DNA of 64,000 bases from Bartonella sp. ML70XJBT.G (GCF_028618575.1 NZ_JAQITA010000003.1:115158-179157), one strand, 5' to 3'. Positions 47,866 to 57,740 are shown, numbered from the stretch's first letter. Numbers and translations are program-made. Notes: generated from the sequence alone by a model not told the origin.

Positions 47866-48917
47866 TGCACCCTTTCCATCTCAAAGCCAAGCTTGCCATA
47901 ATTCACATGCAAAAATCCTGTCGCCTTATGTAAGAAAACAGCTTCAGGCTTTAACTTTAAAACATCTTGTGCCATCACCCCGCGATAGCGCTCTGGATAA
48001 CCCTTGTAATTATACTCATAGAGTTTGTGTCCATCTCGCTGCCCCACTTGTACGATATTTTCTTTCGCTCTGATGTCGCTAAGCCCAGCAAAAGTACCAA
48101 GTATAGTTCCAACATTTCCAACAATCTCCCACGGATTAGGTTTTGGCTGTGGAGTCAATGTCGTCATTTGTCCTGTTCGCGTTCCATAATTTCCAGCAAC
48201 AGCCCCACCAGCTGCGAGCAACTTACTTAACTGGTCCCAATCAAGATTGTTCTGCTGTTCCCATTTTTGCCGCTCTTCATCCAATTGCCGTTGATGATTG
48301 GCATCAAGCAAACCGCCCCCTGCCAATGCGTTGATATTTGCCTGACCTTGACCTTGAAAAAAGTTATTAGCTCCCGCCAACTGATTTTGATTTGCTTGGT
48401 CAATGAGACCATTGGCATTCATCATGTTGTTGACATCTTGGTTATATTGCTGCGACAAAGCTTGTGTTGCTATACCCCCCAATTCATCTGCCAAAACACC
48501 GGTATGTGCACCCGAACCATAACGCCCCGCACCTGCCATTGAACTATTAATAGAGTTTGTTGCTTTGTTTAATGCGTTTTGAAGTGCTTCATTAAAGTAA
48601 GGATTGTTGCCTATTTGCTGCCCTGAAGCCATGTTTTTTAAGTTTTGGCTTGTTGAACTTTGCCCTGTAGCTAATCCATTTAAGTAATTGTTATCATAGT
48701 TATGCGTATTATTGGTAAGCCCATTAATCGCATTTTTTGTTTGATCACTTAAATCTGCAACACGCTGCCCATCATAAACAGCTTTTCCGCTGTCTTGGTT
48801 ATAAAAAGTCATGGCATCTTGAGCAGCACGTTCAAAGATGCCCTTTGCCCATGCAGGAGGGGCATTTGTTTGCGTCGTGTTTTGGGTATTCTGGATTGGT
48901 TTTGAACTTTTTCCCAT
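47862..48917 (-). CDS. Virion protein with C-terminal intramolecular chaperone (peptidase S74) domain
   Basis: A 351-residue protein. The N-terminal ~240 residues are Asn/Gln/Ala/Gly-rich and helical (NTQNTTQTNAPPAWAKGIFE, NNPYFNEALQNALNKATNS). The C-terminus shows the S74 pattern LSDIRAKENIVQVGQRDGH, LYEYNYKG and RYRGVMAQDVLKLKPEAVF, an endosialidase-type chaperone that trimerises fibres and then cleaves itself off. No beta-helical receptor-binding part is present, so it may help assemble an internal or tail protein. It shares 4 bp with the next gene. Confidence 0.8.
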   Translation of the reverse strand: MGKSSKPIQNTQNTTQTNAPPAWAKGIFERAAQDAMTFYNQDSGKAVYDGQRVADLSDQTKNAINGLTNNTHNYDNNYLNGLATGQSSTSQNLKNMASGQQIGNNPYFNEALQNALNKATNSINSSMAGAGRYGSGAHTGVLADELGGIATQALSQQYNQDVNNMMNANGLIDQANQNQLAGANNFFQGQGQANINALAGGGLLDANHQRQLDEERQKWEQQNNLDWDQLSKLLAAGGAVAGNYGTRTGQMTTLTPQPKPNPWEIVGNVGTILGTFAGLSDIRAKENIVQVGQRDGHKLYEYNYKGYPERYRGVMAQDVLKLKPEAVFLHKATGFLHVNYGKLGFEMERVQ

Positions 48918-48918
48918 G

Positions 48919-49347
48919 TTAAAGTTGCTTTCTATATTCTAAAAGATTAACGAGATATCCATGCGATTTAAGAGATTTTTCCCACCCACGCCTGCCTATG
49001 ATAACAAGCTCTTTTGCCCCTTTTTCCTTGTAATAAGCTTCAATCTGAGTGATAAGCTTCGTGAGGTGTGCTCCTCCCTTTCCACCAAGTGTGACAATAA
49101 CCGCCCGCAAAGCGCCTGTGACAAGTTTTTGTAACTGTGTTGTGACATGCGCCATAAAGTTTTCATGTGCATCAACGATAATCCAAAGAACTTTTTCTCC
49201 CTTCAAAATATCGTTTAAAATAGTCTCTGTATTATAATCATCAGGGAATTTTTGATTAAAATAAGCTATTGATTTTATCACATTGTCAAAATAGGGCGCC
49301 ATTTGTTCAGCGCTCCATTTTTCCGTGTTATAAATTTTAAAACTCAT
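48919..49347 (-). CDS. Phage protein, possible GNAT-like fold
   Basis: A 142-residue protein. Segments KVLWIIVDAHENFMAHVTTQ, RAVIVTLGGKGGAHLTKLIT and AKELVIIGRRGWEKSLKSHG have the strand-strand-helix order of small acetyltransferase-like proteins found in some podovirus tail operons, but the acetyl-CoA pyrophosphate loop is not clear-cut. The stop overlaps nothing and the start overlaps the preceding gene by 4 bp. Function uncertain. Confidence 0.6.
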   Translation of the reverse strand: MSFKIYNTEKWSAEQMAPYFDNVIKSIAYFNQKFPDDYNTETILNDILKGEKVLWIIVDAHENFMAHVTTQLQKLVTGALRAVIVTLGGKGGAHLTKLITQIEAYYKEKGAKELVIIGRRGWEKSLKSHGYLVNLLEYRKQL

Positions 49348-50801
49348 CTTATGCCCGCCGGTTTGAGCGTCACATCAAAGCCTGTTATATGTGTCCATGG
49401 CGTGCCTTCTGGTATTCTCAGACGCAAAGCGTGATAACGCGCTCGTGAGCGGATATTGTACATCCCACTGCTATAGCCAGCGTAACGTTCTTTTGCCCAA
49501 TTTAATTGATTTCTATCATCAATGATAAAAGCAGCTCCAACGCTTAAAAGGCCATTTGTCGTATCAGCTTGAACAAAAGCCTCACTCATCAAGTTGATCT
49601 GCCTGCCTGTATCGCCTACAGTTTGTGACGCAATCACTGCTTCCATCGGAGAACCTGCAAAAAAACCAAATCTATTGTCTTCTGTAAACGCTCCCAACAT
49701 TGGCGCGCCATTTTGCCACATTTTACTATCAAGAGAGGCGCGTAAATCTTTCAAACACTTTTCTACTTCGTCTAAACCTTCTAAGGTATAACCTGCCGCA
49801 AAAAGAGGAAATAAGAGAAGTCTTTGACCTTTGATGACACTCCATATTTGCAAGAGCCAATCATAAACATAGATATTCATCCCCATCATCTCGTCATTGA
49901 TAGAAAAATAAACGCGTGAATAGACCGGATCAATACAGGCTCTCATCTCATCAATGGCAAAGTTATTATAAAGCGTAAAGATTGTTTTATCGACTTTGCC
50001 AAAACCAATAGGCAATATTTCTCCGATATTGTTGATTTGATAAAAACCATCATCAGAGATAAAGAAAGTATAGTCTCCACGGCTTGCAATTGCCTTACTG
50101 CTTTTTGCCCCTATTTTGTCTTTTATTTTTACAAAACTAAAGATTATTTTAGACCCTGGAACAAAGGTTGCATGATAAATGGCAGAACGCATAAAAATCA
50201 GTGGGTTGGTTGCTTGTGTTGCTCCTTGTATATATTCCCCATCTGGAAAATCCTGATAATCGCAACTTTTCTCACCAACCTTCCAGTGTGTCGCATCATT
50301 GAGACCTGACCAGTAAACACGATTTGGCTTGTCTGTTAATTTCATCAAACAGACAAAATCTCCCCAAATACGAACAAGTCCAGCACGCGGAGGATTGCCT
50401 CCCAAATCCTCAAATCTCTCTGCTGTCTTCAAGGCAAATATTTGTGGTGTATCATTGTTGTTAACAGCAATGATGTAATCACCAAAGACAGCAAAAGACC
50501 AAGGGGCCATTTCATTGGCATGATAGGGTTCGCCAAGCTTGCTCACATCTTTCCACCCGCGCGTGCTGTTATCATATTCGTAGAGTTTTGTTGAGGTCCC
50601 TACAATGATGCGCACACCACTTAATGAGCGTACAGCATAGACCCCCAAAATGATATCGGGAAAAGGTTCTGAAACCGGTGCAACTTTGGGAATTGGAATA
50701 TAGGAATTTGGGGCTGGTAAAACATTTACGATCTCACGAGAATAACCACTATTGGTAAATGCAACATCGGGTCTAAACTCGGCAATAGAAATAAAAGTCA
50801 T
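49344..50801 (-). CDS. Podovirus tail/packaged-DNA stabilisation protein (P22 gp10-like)
   Basis: A 485-residue protein with repeated strand patterns typical of a beta-propeller: GVRIIVGTSTKLYEYDNSTR, WSFAVFGDYIIAVNNNDTPQ, GDYTFFISDDGFYQINNIGE and RVYFSINDEMMGMNIYVYDW. This is the architecture of P22 gp10-like head-completion/tail-hub proteins. It follows the 232-residue connector-like protein with a 1-bp overlap, matching the gp4-gp10 order in P22-like phages. The call is by architecture and position. Confidence 0.7.
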   Translation of the reverse strand: MTFISIAEFRPDVAFTNSGYSREIVNVLPAPNSYIPIPKVAPVSEPFPDIILGVYAVRSLSGVRIIVGTSTKLYEYDNSTRGWKDVSKLGEPYHANEMAPWSFAVFGDYIIAVNNNDTPQIFALKTAERFEDLGGNPPRAGLVRIWGDFVCLMKLTDKPNRVYWSGLNDATHWKVGEKSCDYQDFPDGEYIQGATQATNPLIFMRSAIYHATFVPGSKIIFSFVKIKDKIGAKSSKAIASRGDYTFFISDDGFYQINNIGEILPIGFGKVDKTIFTLYNNFAIDEMRACIDPVYSRVYFSINDEMMGMNIYVYDWLLQIWSVIKGQRLLLFPLFAAGYTLEGLDEVEKCLKDLRASLDSKMWQNGAPMLGAFTEDNRFGFFAGSPMEAVIASQTVGDTGRQINLMSEAFVQADTTNGLLSVGAAFIIDDRNQLNWAKERYAGYSSGMYNIRSRARYHALRLRIPEGTPWTHITGFDVTLKPAGIR

Positions 50802-51499
50802 CAGAAATCCGTATGTTGAATTTTGAGCAAATTCTTGCGCCGTGAGGTCTCAATTTGCAGCGCATCAAGTTGCTCTTGAAACATAGCAAAAGCCGCCGCT
50901 GCCATCTGTGGTTCTTTCATAATATTGGTGTAAATTTCATATTTTGCCCGCGTTTTGATCAGCTCATAGGCTTCCAAAAACCATATGGACGCTTCTTTTA
51001 CACTCTCAATATCTTTTATTCTGATCGGATCAAGAAGGAGCCTGATAGAATAGACACGGTCTGGGATGGGATACAAAATAAGCTTTTGGGCAAAATAACT
51101 GTAGTGGGTGGGCTTCCCATGGTGGGGCTCATTCTCAAAGTTCTCAAGAACAAGCGGATCTGTATACAAAAGCTTTGATTTGCTGTGATGATCCTCATAA
51201 ATATAAGCATCAACAATGCGAACAGCCGTTGGAATAACTGGATTTTCCTCAGCTCCATAGCGGCTTTTCCCCTTGAGAGTGGTCAAAACAACTTTGCGAC
51301 TTTCATTGAAATAAAAAGGCAATCGTTCACAAAAGCGAATGGCTGAAAATATCGCCTTTTGAACTTGATCCACATATTCATCTGTTTGATCGTCTATTTC
51401 ATCTTGAATATCATTCACCATCTGAATGAAATTTTTATTATGAGGAACAAGAGTCTGTTTGTCGCCAATCGGACCACCTGTCTGTACTACTATTGTCAT
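50801..51499 (-). CDS. Head-tail connector/tail accessory protein (P22 gp4-like)
   Basis: A 232-residue protein with an N-terminal helical region (VNDIQDEIDDQTDEYVDQVQ, KAIFSAIRFCERLPFYFNES), a strand-rich middle (FAQKLILYPIPDRVYSIRLL) and a helical C-terminus. The layout (helices, then LYPIP-type strand, then helix) resembles phage head-completion adaptor proteins. It follows the capsid and the 144-residue protein in the late operon. Confidence 0.62.
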   Translation of the reverse strand: MTIVVQTGGPIGDKQTLVPHNKNFIQMVNDIQDEIDDQTDEYVDQVQKAIFSAIRFCERLPFYFNESRKVVLTTLKGKSRYGAEENPVIPTAVRIVDAYIYEDHHSKSKLLYTDPLVLENFENEPHHGKPTHYSYFAQKLILYPIPDRVYSIRLLLDPIRIKDIESVKEASIWFLEAYELIKTRAKYEIYTNIMKEPQMAAAAFAMFQEQLDALQIETSRRKNLLKIQHTDF

Positions 51500-51590
51500 A
51501 ATAACTCTCTTCCAAATGTCTTAAAAACTCTCGAGAAATGGGGAGGTAAACAATAGACGCCCCCCCCCTTATGCCTTTCAATTTGCGCCT

Positions 51591-52025
51591 TTAACGATTG
51601 GTATAAAACTCAACAATCACCTCAGCCTCCCCTTTGCTGCTTTTTGTCTCTTGTGTCATATAAATGAGCTGTTCAGTGTCTTGTGGAACATCGCGGATCT
51701 CTATGGGGAGCAAAAGATGATCTACATTGGGTGAAAAAAGCGTTGCCTTACCGTATTCATCTCCATGAATGGTTTTTCCAAAGACAACATTTGTCAGATC
51801 AAAATCCTTCAGGGTATAAATTGTAATGTCTTTGAGAAACGCCCCACGGGGGAGAACGCCAATTTTCGTGACCAACCCTTGGTCTGTATGTTTAATACGC
51901 GCGCGTAAAAAACTCACCTGCTGCGTCGTGTTGTTGCGTCCCTGCAAAACAGATGGCAACCCCTCATCGCTCATGCCAACAGTTTCACCAGCTTCTGGTT
52001 TCATTGGAGATATTTCTTCCATCAT
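51591..52025 (-). CDS. Small phage virion protein between capsid and connector
   Basis: A 144-residue, beta-rich protein (TKIGVLPRGAFLKDITIYTL, HLLLPIEIRDVPQ, AEVIVEFYTNR). AAAGGAGAACA precedes ATG 52025. It lies 27 bp after the capsid gene. Position and beta-rich content suggest a head decoration or head-completion protein. A run of eight cytosines lies at about 51560, just downstream. Confidence 0.62.
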   Translation of the reverse strand: MMEEISPMKPEAGETVGMSDEGLPSVLQGRNNTTQQVSFLRARIKHTDQGLVTKIGVLPRGAFLKDITIYTLKDFDLTNVVFGKTIHGDEYGKATLFSPNVDHLLLPIEIRDVPQDTEQLIYMTQETKSSKGEAEVIVEFYTNR

Positions 52026-52052
52026 TGTTCTCCTTTCATGACGTTAAAATGG

Positions 52053-53195
52053 TTAGCTGATTTCAGCAAAAGAAGGGATCACAATCGTGCCAAAGTCTTG
52101 TCCCCCTTGATCAGAATGCGGCAAGGTATAGCGTGACTTTTTCATACCGATAATGGTCTTTGCTGCCACCCCAAATTCCCGTTGATAATCAAACAGTTCT
52201 TCAACAAGTTTATAGCGTGTTCCCCCTTTCCCATCACCTCCTGTTGCTCCATTGCCAACGCGCCCATAAGCCATAATAACGCTTTGCGCCCCAAGCAAAA
52301 TAGCACGACGAACAGAGGAAACTGGCTCCCCTGTCTTTGAATTTACACCGTTTGGCACATGTTCAGCTTCACGTAAAATGACACCGTTATACATACCCAA
52401 AGAGCCATCAAAAATAGGATTTTTAGACCGTGAACCATCGTAAGCTGCTTTGGTAATGTCTAACCATTGCCCGCTCTTTGTATTGGTACGCAATTGAGTT
52501 ACCTGTGTTGGATGGAGATACATCACATAAGCAGATTTTCCATCAACACGAACAGGGCGCAAGCGTGGATTAGCAAGTTTCGCCCGTTCAACAGCTTTAT
52601 CTATAAGATCTAAGGTAAAAACATCCTCTTTTGTCAGTTCTTCATCCGTCTTTTTTTTAGCGGGGCGAATAACTCGCAATTTGCTTGGCTCTAAGGGCGC
52701 ATTAAAACCATAATGTACGGGTTTGAGGGTTATGGTGCGTCCTTCAAAATGAATCCATGGTGCGCTATAGCCTGCTGCCTGAATGAAAAACATCAGGCTT
52801 AAACGGTCGGCATACCAATCAACAAGCCCATCTTTTGCTTCCTCGCGTAAGTTAAATAACACCCGTTGTTGATCAATGGTGCCTTCATATTTCACGCGCA
52901 CTGCATGAGAAAGCTCGTTGATGTGCACCGTTTCATTCATAAATTGGAGGGCTTCTTCATTGCCTTCCAGCGTTTGCCCCTCGCTCACACCATCGCCCAT
53001 CAGTTGGACTCGTAATCCGCTCGTCACAGTGTCACCAGCGGATTTTCCGAGCATATCCAATACTTGGATAATGCTGTTTTTGCCTTTCCCCATTAGCGGT
53101 GCAATAGGCAACGCCTTTGAAGTTTCTGTGTTTAGCATCTTAGCCCAAACGCCAACGGCTAATGGGTCATTAAGATTTACCTGTGTTACTGCCAT
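52053..53195 (-). CDS. Major capsid protein, N4-gp56 family
   Basis: A 380-residue protein matching the N4-gp56-type capsid family: VNLNDPLAVGVWAKMLNTET at the N-terminus, GDTVTSGLRVQLMGDGVSEG and TLEGNEEAL, VHINELSHAVRVKYEGTIDQ, YVMYLHPTQVTQLRTNT, and a C-terminal YKLVEELFDYQREFGVAAKT. ATG 53195 has AGAAAGG upstream; an in-frame TTG at 53204 is less likely. It builds the icosahedral head together with the preceding scaffold protein. Confidence 0.9.
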   Translation of the reverse strand: MAVTQVNLNDPLAVGVWAKMLNTETSKALPIAPLMGKGKNSIIQVLDMLGKSAGDTVTSGLRVQLMGDGVSEGQTLEGNEEALQFMNETVHINELSHAVRVKYEGTIDQQRVLFNLREEAKDGLVDWYADRLSLMFFIQAAGYSAPWIHFEGRTITLKPVHYGFNAPLEPSKLRVIRPAKKKTDEELTKEDVFTLDLIDKAVERAKLANPRLRPVRVDGKSAYVMYLHPTQVTQLRTNTKSGQWLDITKAAYDGSRSKNPIFDGSLGMYNGVILREAEHVPNGVNSKTGEPVSSVRRAILLGAQSVIMAYGRVGNGATGGDGKGGTRYKLVEELFDYQREFGVAAKTIIGMKKSRYTLPHSDQGGQDFGTIVIPSFAEIS

Positions 53196-53293
53196 TTCAA
53201 ACAATGCCTTTCTTGGTTTTTAAAACTCGCCTTGCGGCACCCCCAAACGATAACAATCACTTGGTTCTCTGTGTTGCGCTACCGCGCACATCT

Positions 53294-54205
53294 TCACGCT
53301 CTGCTCATAATTTGTTCAAATTTTTCGGGATTTTTTTCAACCCATACAGCAAATTCGGCTTCTGGCATGGAAAAAAGCGTTCTCACATCCATACCACCTG
53401 TTGGGGTTTGCCCGCCACGCGCTGTCAGTGTTCGCGCTGCTTGAGAGCGCTCTTGAAGGACTCCCACTTCGTCGTGAACTGGCGCTCCACTATAACCAAA
53501 AGCTTTCGCTTTTTGCACAAGCACCTCGATTGGGTTTATGCCGGCTTTTTGGCATTGCTGGCATATTTGACGCAATTCAGCACCAATTTGCTGTTGGCGT
53601 GCCACAGGGTCTTTCCATTGCGGATAAAGGCTTGCTTGCGCTTGTAGAACATTGTCTGCTCTTTCATAGAGATAGTCCGTGATACTGTCTAAGTCTGGAT
53701 ATTTATCTTGTACCTGCGCTTTGGCTTCCTCGAAATAATCCCCTAACTTTTGGCGTTCATATTCCTCTTGACTCATGCGCTCTTGGCTCTCTCTTATATG
53801 AGAAAATTCATCAAGCAATTTCTGTTGTTCCTGTACCTTATGACTAAGCCATGCAACATGTGCTTTTGGGTCGTCTTCTAGGGATGGAACATTTTCATCA
53901 CGGCGACGCGTGATTTCTTCTTGCATTGCGGCATATTTTTGCGCAAACTCAATGGCAAGTTCGCGCGCTTCAGCAGCACTTTGTTCTGCCTTTTGGCGTG
54001 CTTGCCGTTCTTGCTCTAATTTATCAGATTCTATTGCATCAGAACTTGGCTGCTCCTGAAGAGCTTCTACAGGTGGCTGTTCAGAACTTTCCTCTGCTTC
54101 AAACACCTCTTCAACTTGCTCTGGCTCGACCAACTCAACAGCATTATCACTGGCAAAATGTTCGTCATAAATTGCTTGTTCTTCAGGTGTAAACTCTTCT
54201 TCCAT
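53294..54205 (-). CDS. Phage scaffolding protein
   Basis: A 303-residue, strongly charged and mostly helical protein with an acidic N-terminus (MEEEFTPEEQAIYDEHFASD), long Glu/Gln/Ala-rich coiled stretches (EQERQARQKAEQSAAEAREL) and a C-terminal basic patch near a MPEAEFAVWVEKNPEKF segment. It sits directly between the portal and capsid genes, the classic position of a scaffold that guides capsid assembly. Confidence 0.82.
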   Translation of the reverse strand: MEEEFTPEEQAIYDEHFASDNAVELVEPEQVEEVFEAEESSEQPPVEALQEQPSSDAIESDKLEQERQARQKAEQSAAEARELAIEFAQKYAAMQEEITRRRDENVPSLEDDPKAHVAWLSHKVQEQQKLLDEFSHIRESQERMSQEEYERQKLGDYFEEAKAQVQDKYPDLDSITDYLYERADNVLQAQASLYPQWKDPVARQQQIGAELRQICQQCQKAGINPIEVLVQKAKAFGYSGAPVHDEVGVLQERSQAARTLTARGGQTPTGGMDVRTLFSMPEAEFAVWVEKNPEKFEQIMSRA

Positions 54206-54221
54206 ATTCTCTTTTGCTCCT

Positions 54222-56276
54222 TTAGTAGATTTGCGCTCTTGCTGTTGTTGCTCGATACTGTTCCAATTGTGCTCGATACGCTTTTCTCTCTAGGTCACGC
54301 TGCGCTATCTCATTTTTTGCCCGTTGTAGTTCGAGCTGCATGCGCGCTTGTTCTTGTTTCAAGAAAAGCTCAATATTTTTCTGCTGCAACGCTACCTGCT
54401 TTTGTTGTGCATCAAGTTGATAAAGTGCGCCCTTTGCTTGGCACTCCTGTTGTAAAGCTGCAATCTTTGCTTGTTGCTCTGGCGTTAATTGTGTTCCTTG
54501 GCTTTGTTGCATCATCTGCTGTTGCTGTTGTTCTTGTTGTGCCTGCTGTGCCTTTGCGGTTAAACTTGCCACCAATGTTGCCGGTAATGGTGAAAGCTTT
54601 AAAAGATCTGGAATCATCTCTGGTGTTAAGAAACCACCAAGCAACGGCAACATCTGCGTCATTGCTGCAAAAGTTCTCTCTTTTTCATTGGGGCTTGTTG
54701 GTGAATCATCAACAATAATGTCGTATTCAAGCGTTGTGACAGCTTCACGTGTTAAGGGTACATACTGCGCATTTTCTGGTCCAGAAATCCGTACCAAACG
54801 CCCATCGGAAAGATAGTTTTGAATAAGATAAAGGATAATCTTTCCCTGTCGGCACCGATAAAGCTTGAGATTATCAAACAGCCCTGCAAGCAAATTAAGC
54901 GTTGATTGCCGGCGTGTATTTTCCAAGACATTGGCTTGATTAACCTCTCTTGTGCCGATAAACTCTGCCGATAATCCTGTTACATGCGTTATCGCTTCAC
55001 GCGATTCATTAAACAACTGAAAGAAGCCTTGAGGAAATTGTGCACTTGGCTTCGGTTGAATTTTTCCTCCTGTAAGCGCCCCGTTTTTAACCCAAGTAAT
55101 GGTATCGGTTCGTGCCCAATTTTCTAGGGCTTGGCGCTCATCATCAAACGCGCCTCGTTCTGCCATCAAGCCACCTTTGGCTTGACTATTCAAAATATAC
55201 ATGACCTGACTAAAATATTTATTCGACCATTTTTGTGGATCTTTTGCGGGGCGAACAATCCCGTAAAACTGGTTCTTAAGTTTATCCAGTGTGCCTGTGA
55301 TGCATTCCCAGCCAAGCTGCCCGTCGGGGGCTAATGGCTTATCGGGCTTTGCTAAAAGACGGCGTCCCAAAAAAGCGCGTCTTACCACTTTTTTATGAAA
55401 ACACACCCCTTGGAGTTGTGGTACGACCCTTTGCAGCTGTTCGAACTCTTGTTTGCTATAACTACGCATCTGTCCCGTTTGAAGATCAGGCGCCTTGAAA
55501 TAAGCTTCGTATTCAAACCAACGGCATTCAACAAGTGTAACATACCGTTTTCCAGAAAGTGAGTCTGATGATGAAACAGTATTGGAATCCTCATGATAGG
55601 CATCAAGCGATACATGATACTCCTCACAAGTCGTTGTCTCATCAATTGCCCAATCGGCATGAAGATCTTCAACTGCCACATCAGGAAAAATACTTTTAGC
55701 ATCCTCAATGGTTTTACGGTCAACATACCACATACGCTGCGCATCAATGAGATTGGGTCGCACAGCATTGGCATCCCATACCATTTTTAAGGGATCTAAA
55801 CGCTGGACAGCGGGGGTTCCTTCAGGATCTGTTTCATAATCAAGTCTGGTATCTGTCCAGCCCATGCCACAAATGACCATATCCTGAAAAGCATCGGAAT
55901 CGGCATATTCCGCCTCTGCCTCATCACGAAACCATTCTGCTGCTCCGGTGAGCAATTCATTGGATATTGCGGCTCCTACTTGCCGCGGTTGAAACTGCAC
56001 TTCACGCTTGTTATTACGCTCTGCCCCAACAATTGCATTGACAAGGGGGGCAATGCGATTAAAGGTCATGACGGGGCGGCGTTGCGCCTTTAAAACTGCA
56101 AGATCTTCCTCTGCCCATTGACGACCATTATAAAAATCAAAATCTTCACGTGCCTGTTCACGCCATTCATTGACGTGTTCGACATCTTCCTTATACCAAG
56201 ATTTTAAGCGCCTATAGAGTTCATATTCATCCAAATCTGTCGTTTTTCTAGAGTTATGACTTAAAATGCCATCCAT
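54222..56276 (-). CDS. Portal protein (P22-type)
   Basis: A 684-residue protein, close to the P22 portal in length. KSWYKEDVEHVNEWREQARE followed by DFDFYNGRQW, RRPVMTFNRIAPLVNAIVGA and ERNNKREVQF are typical of P22-type portals. The central part has WECITGTLDKLKN, and THVTGLSAEFIGTREVNQAN followed by TRRQSTLNLLAGLFDNLK. The C-terminal ~130 residues form a Gln/Ala-rich helical barrel (AKAQQAQQEQQQQQMMQQSQ). Portal rings form the DNA gateway at one vertex. It overlaps the terminase gene by 16 bp. Confidence 0.9.
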   Translation of the reverse strand: MDGILSHNSRKTTDLDEYELYRRLKSWYKEDVEHVNEWREQAREDFDFYNGRQWAEEDLAVLKAQRRPVMTFNRIAPLVNAIVGAERNNKREVQFQPRQVGAAISNELLTGAAEWFRDEAEAEYADSDAFQDMVICGMGWTDTRLDYETDPEGTPAVQRLDPLKMVWDANAVRPNLIDAQRMWYVDRKTIEDAKSIFPDVAVEDLHADWAIDETTTCEEYHVSLDAYHEDSNTVSSSDSLSGKRYVTLVECRWFEYEAYFKAPDLQTGQMRSYSKQEFEQLQRVVPQLQGVCFHKKVVRRAFLGRRLLAKPDKPLAPDGQLGWECITGTLDKLKNQFYGIVRPAKDPQKWSNKYFSQVMYILNSQAKGGLMAERGAFDDERQALENWARTDTITWVKNGALTGGKIQPKPSAQFPQGFFQLFNESREAITHVTGLSAEFIGTREVNQANVLENTRRQSTLNLLAGLFDNLKLYRCRQGKIILYLIQNYLSDGRLVRISGPENAQYVPLTREAVTTLEYDIIVDDSPTSPNEKERTFAAMTQMLPLLGGFLTPEMIPDLLKLSPLPATLVASLTAKAQQAQQEQQQQQMMQQSQGTQLTPEQQAKIAALQQECQAKGALYQLDAQQKQVALQQKNIELFLKQEQARMQLELQRAKNEIAQRDLERKAYRAQLEQYRATTARAQIY

Positions 56277-57586
56277 GATGCCGCTTCTCTTTCCATCGTG
56301 CGATAACGTTCTTGTTGTTGTTTTATGCGTGGTGCTTCATAAACAATGCACATCAGTCCAAAGGCATCGGCTGCATGACTCGACCAATCATGCTCGGCGC
56401 CTAACCCTATATTCCGCTTCTCATCCCATTTCTCGTGATACCAGTTCAGTGCCTTGCGTCCTGCTACGGTCGTTTCTTCATTGAACCAAACTGAAGGTAA
56501 AATACGCCGCACCGCCTCTATCCGCATCTTGACAGCGCCAGCCCCTTGATTAGGAATGACCTGCGTTTCAAAACCCGCATCATTCAAGGCACTCTCAAAA
56601 CTCACATTATGCACACGGTCTCTGGTTGCACCATCATGGGGGAAAACCATTAATGCCTTCTCATAACCATTTTGACGCAACCAACCGATATGCTCTGATA
56701 ACGGCTGCCCTTGTGCCTCGTAATAATCAAGTACTCTGATTTCTCTACCAACAAATTGTGCTATCCAAATCGCTGTTGCATCTGCTTTGGCTCCCGTGCC
56801 CCCAATATCCCAAAAGGCGCGTATCTGCATCAAAGGATCACGTGCAACACGCCCTATCCGCCCCTCCTCCTCGGCTGCCAACATCTCTTTTTGAAAGTAA
56901 GCACCCTGAACAGCGGTAAGATAAGCACCCTCCCATATATGCTTATAGGTCTCTGGACGGTTTCTCAGATCATCAAGTCGGGCTTCATTCAAGATCTTGG
57001 GAAACTTCGGATTGTCTGACCAATTGATCTCTACACGCTTAATGGCTTCATTATCTGAAAAACGAAAGCGCTTCTCAACGGGGGCATTATCTCGTAATGG
57101 GTTCCATGTTACCCATAATTCTGCTCTCCAACCCTCGCCCTCTTCACGCAATGTCGGTATCAGCGTTTGCCAAGCTGTCTCTGTAACCGGTTCTGCCTCA
57201 TCAACCCAACAAAGCAAAATACGCCCCATGGATTTGATGCTGGCAATATTCCTATCCAGACCACAAAACTGAAAGCCTATACGACCATCATTTGACTTAA
57301 TCGAAGACTCCCCAACCTTATAATAGTCCTTTAAAAAGTCATGCGCTTCAATAGCGCGCTTAATCTCCTCTAATGAACTTTCTGCGAGCGAATTTTGAAA
57401 CTGACGCGCACAAAGGATAGTCCCCGATATCCCTCCCATACCAAATTGATACCCCTTTAAAGCAGCCATCAAAGCAAAGGACCTTGTCTTTCCAGACCCT
57501 CGTCCACCCCAAGCCGCTCTGACCAAAGCATCCCCTGCAAAAAGTGGAATAAGCTTTGGTACAATCTTAATCTGTCTTGTCATCAT
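56261..57586 (-). CDS. Terminase large subunit
   Basis: A 441-residue packaging motor. ATPase: Walker A AWGGRGSGKTRSFALMAALK near residue 30, Walker B LLCWVDEAE near residue 130, and coupling motif VTWNP. Nuclease domain: DIGGTGAKADATAIWIAQF (metal Asp) and VFPHDGATRD, with the late acidic HDWSSHAADAFGLM. It is of the PBSX/P22-like type. It follows a truncated small-subunit gene whose end overlaps its start by about 19 bp. Confidence 0.92.
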   Translation of the reverse strand: MMTRQIKIVPKLIPLFAGDALVRAAWGGRGSGKTRSFALMAALKGYQFGMGGISGTILCARQFQNSLAESSLEEIKRAIEAHDFLKDYYKVGESSIKSNDGRIGFQFCGLDRNIASIKSMGRILLCWVDEAEPVTETAWQTLIPTLREEGEGWRAELWVTWNPLRDNAPVEKRFRFSDNEAIKRVEINWSDNPKFPKILNEARLDDLRNRPETYKHIWEGAYLTAVQGAYFQKEMLAAEEEGRIGRVARDPLMQIRAFWDIGGTGAKADATAIWIAQFVGREIRVLDYYEAQGQPLSEHIGWLRQNGYEKALMVFPHDGATRDRVHNVSFESALNDAGFETQVIPNQGAGAVKMRIEAVRRILPSVWFNEETTVAGRKALNWYHEKWDEKRNIGLGAEHDWSSHAADAFGLMCIVYEAPRIKQQQERYRTMEREAASWMAF

Positions 57587-57740
57587 TCATTGTTAAAGGC
57601 GCTATTTCCACACGCCCTATGATCTTAATCGCCCCTCCATCTTCCCCCGTCACTTGCAAAGGCAAAACCTTACCAAGCAACGCTAAATAAGCAGCAGGGC
57701 ATTTAATCGCTTGTTTTTCCAAATAAGAGCAAGGTATTGA
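57568..57740 (-). pseudogene. Truncated small-terminase gene (C-terminal remnant)
   Basis: The minus-strand frame upstream of the large terminase reads CSYLEKQAIKCPAAYLALLG, then KVLPLQVTGEDGGAIKIIGR and VEIAPLTMNDDKTD before a stop inside the large-subunit start. Such YLALLGKVLPLQVTG-type ends occur at the C-terminus of small-terminase-like proteins next to large terminases. The frame is open only to a stop ~75 bp further upstream and has no start codon with a ribosome site, so the 5' part encoding the DNA-recognition domain is missing. The break lies at about 57740, where the integrase upstream region begins. Confidence 0.65.
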
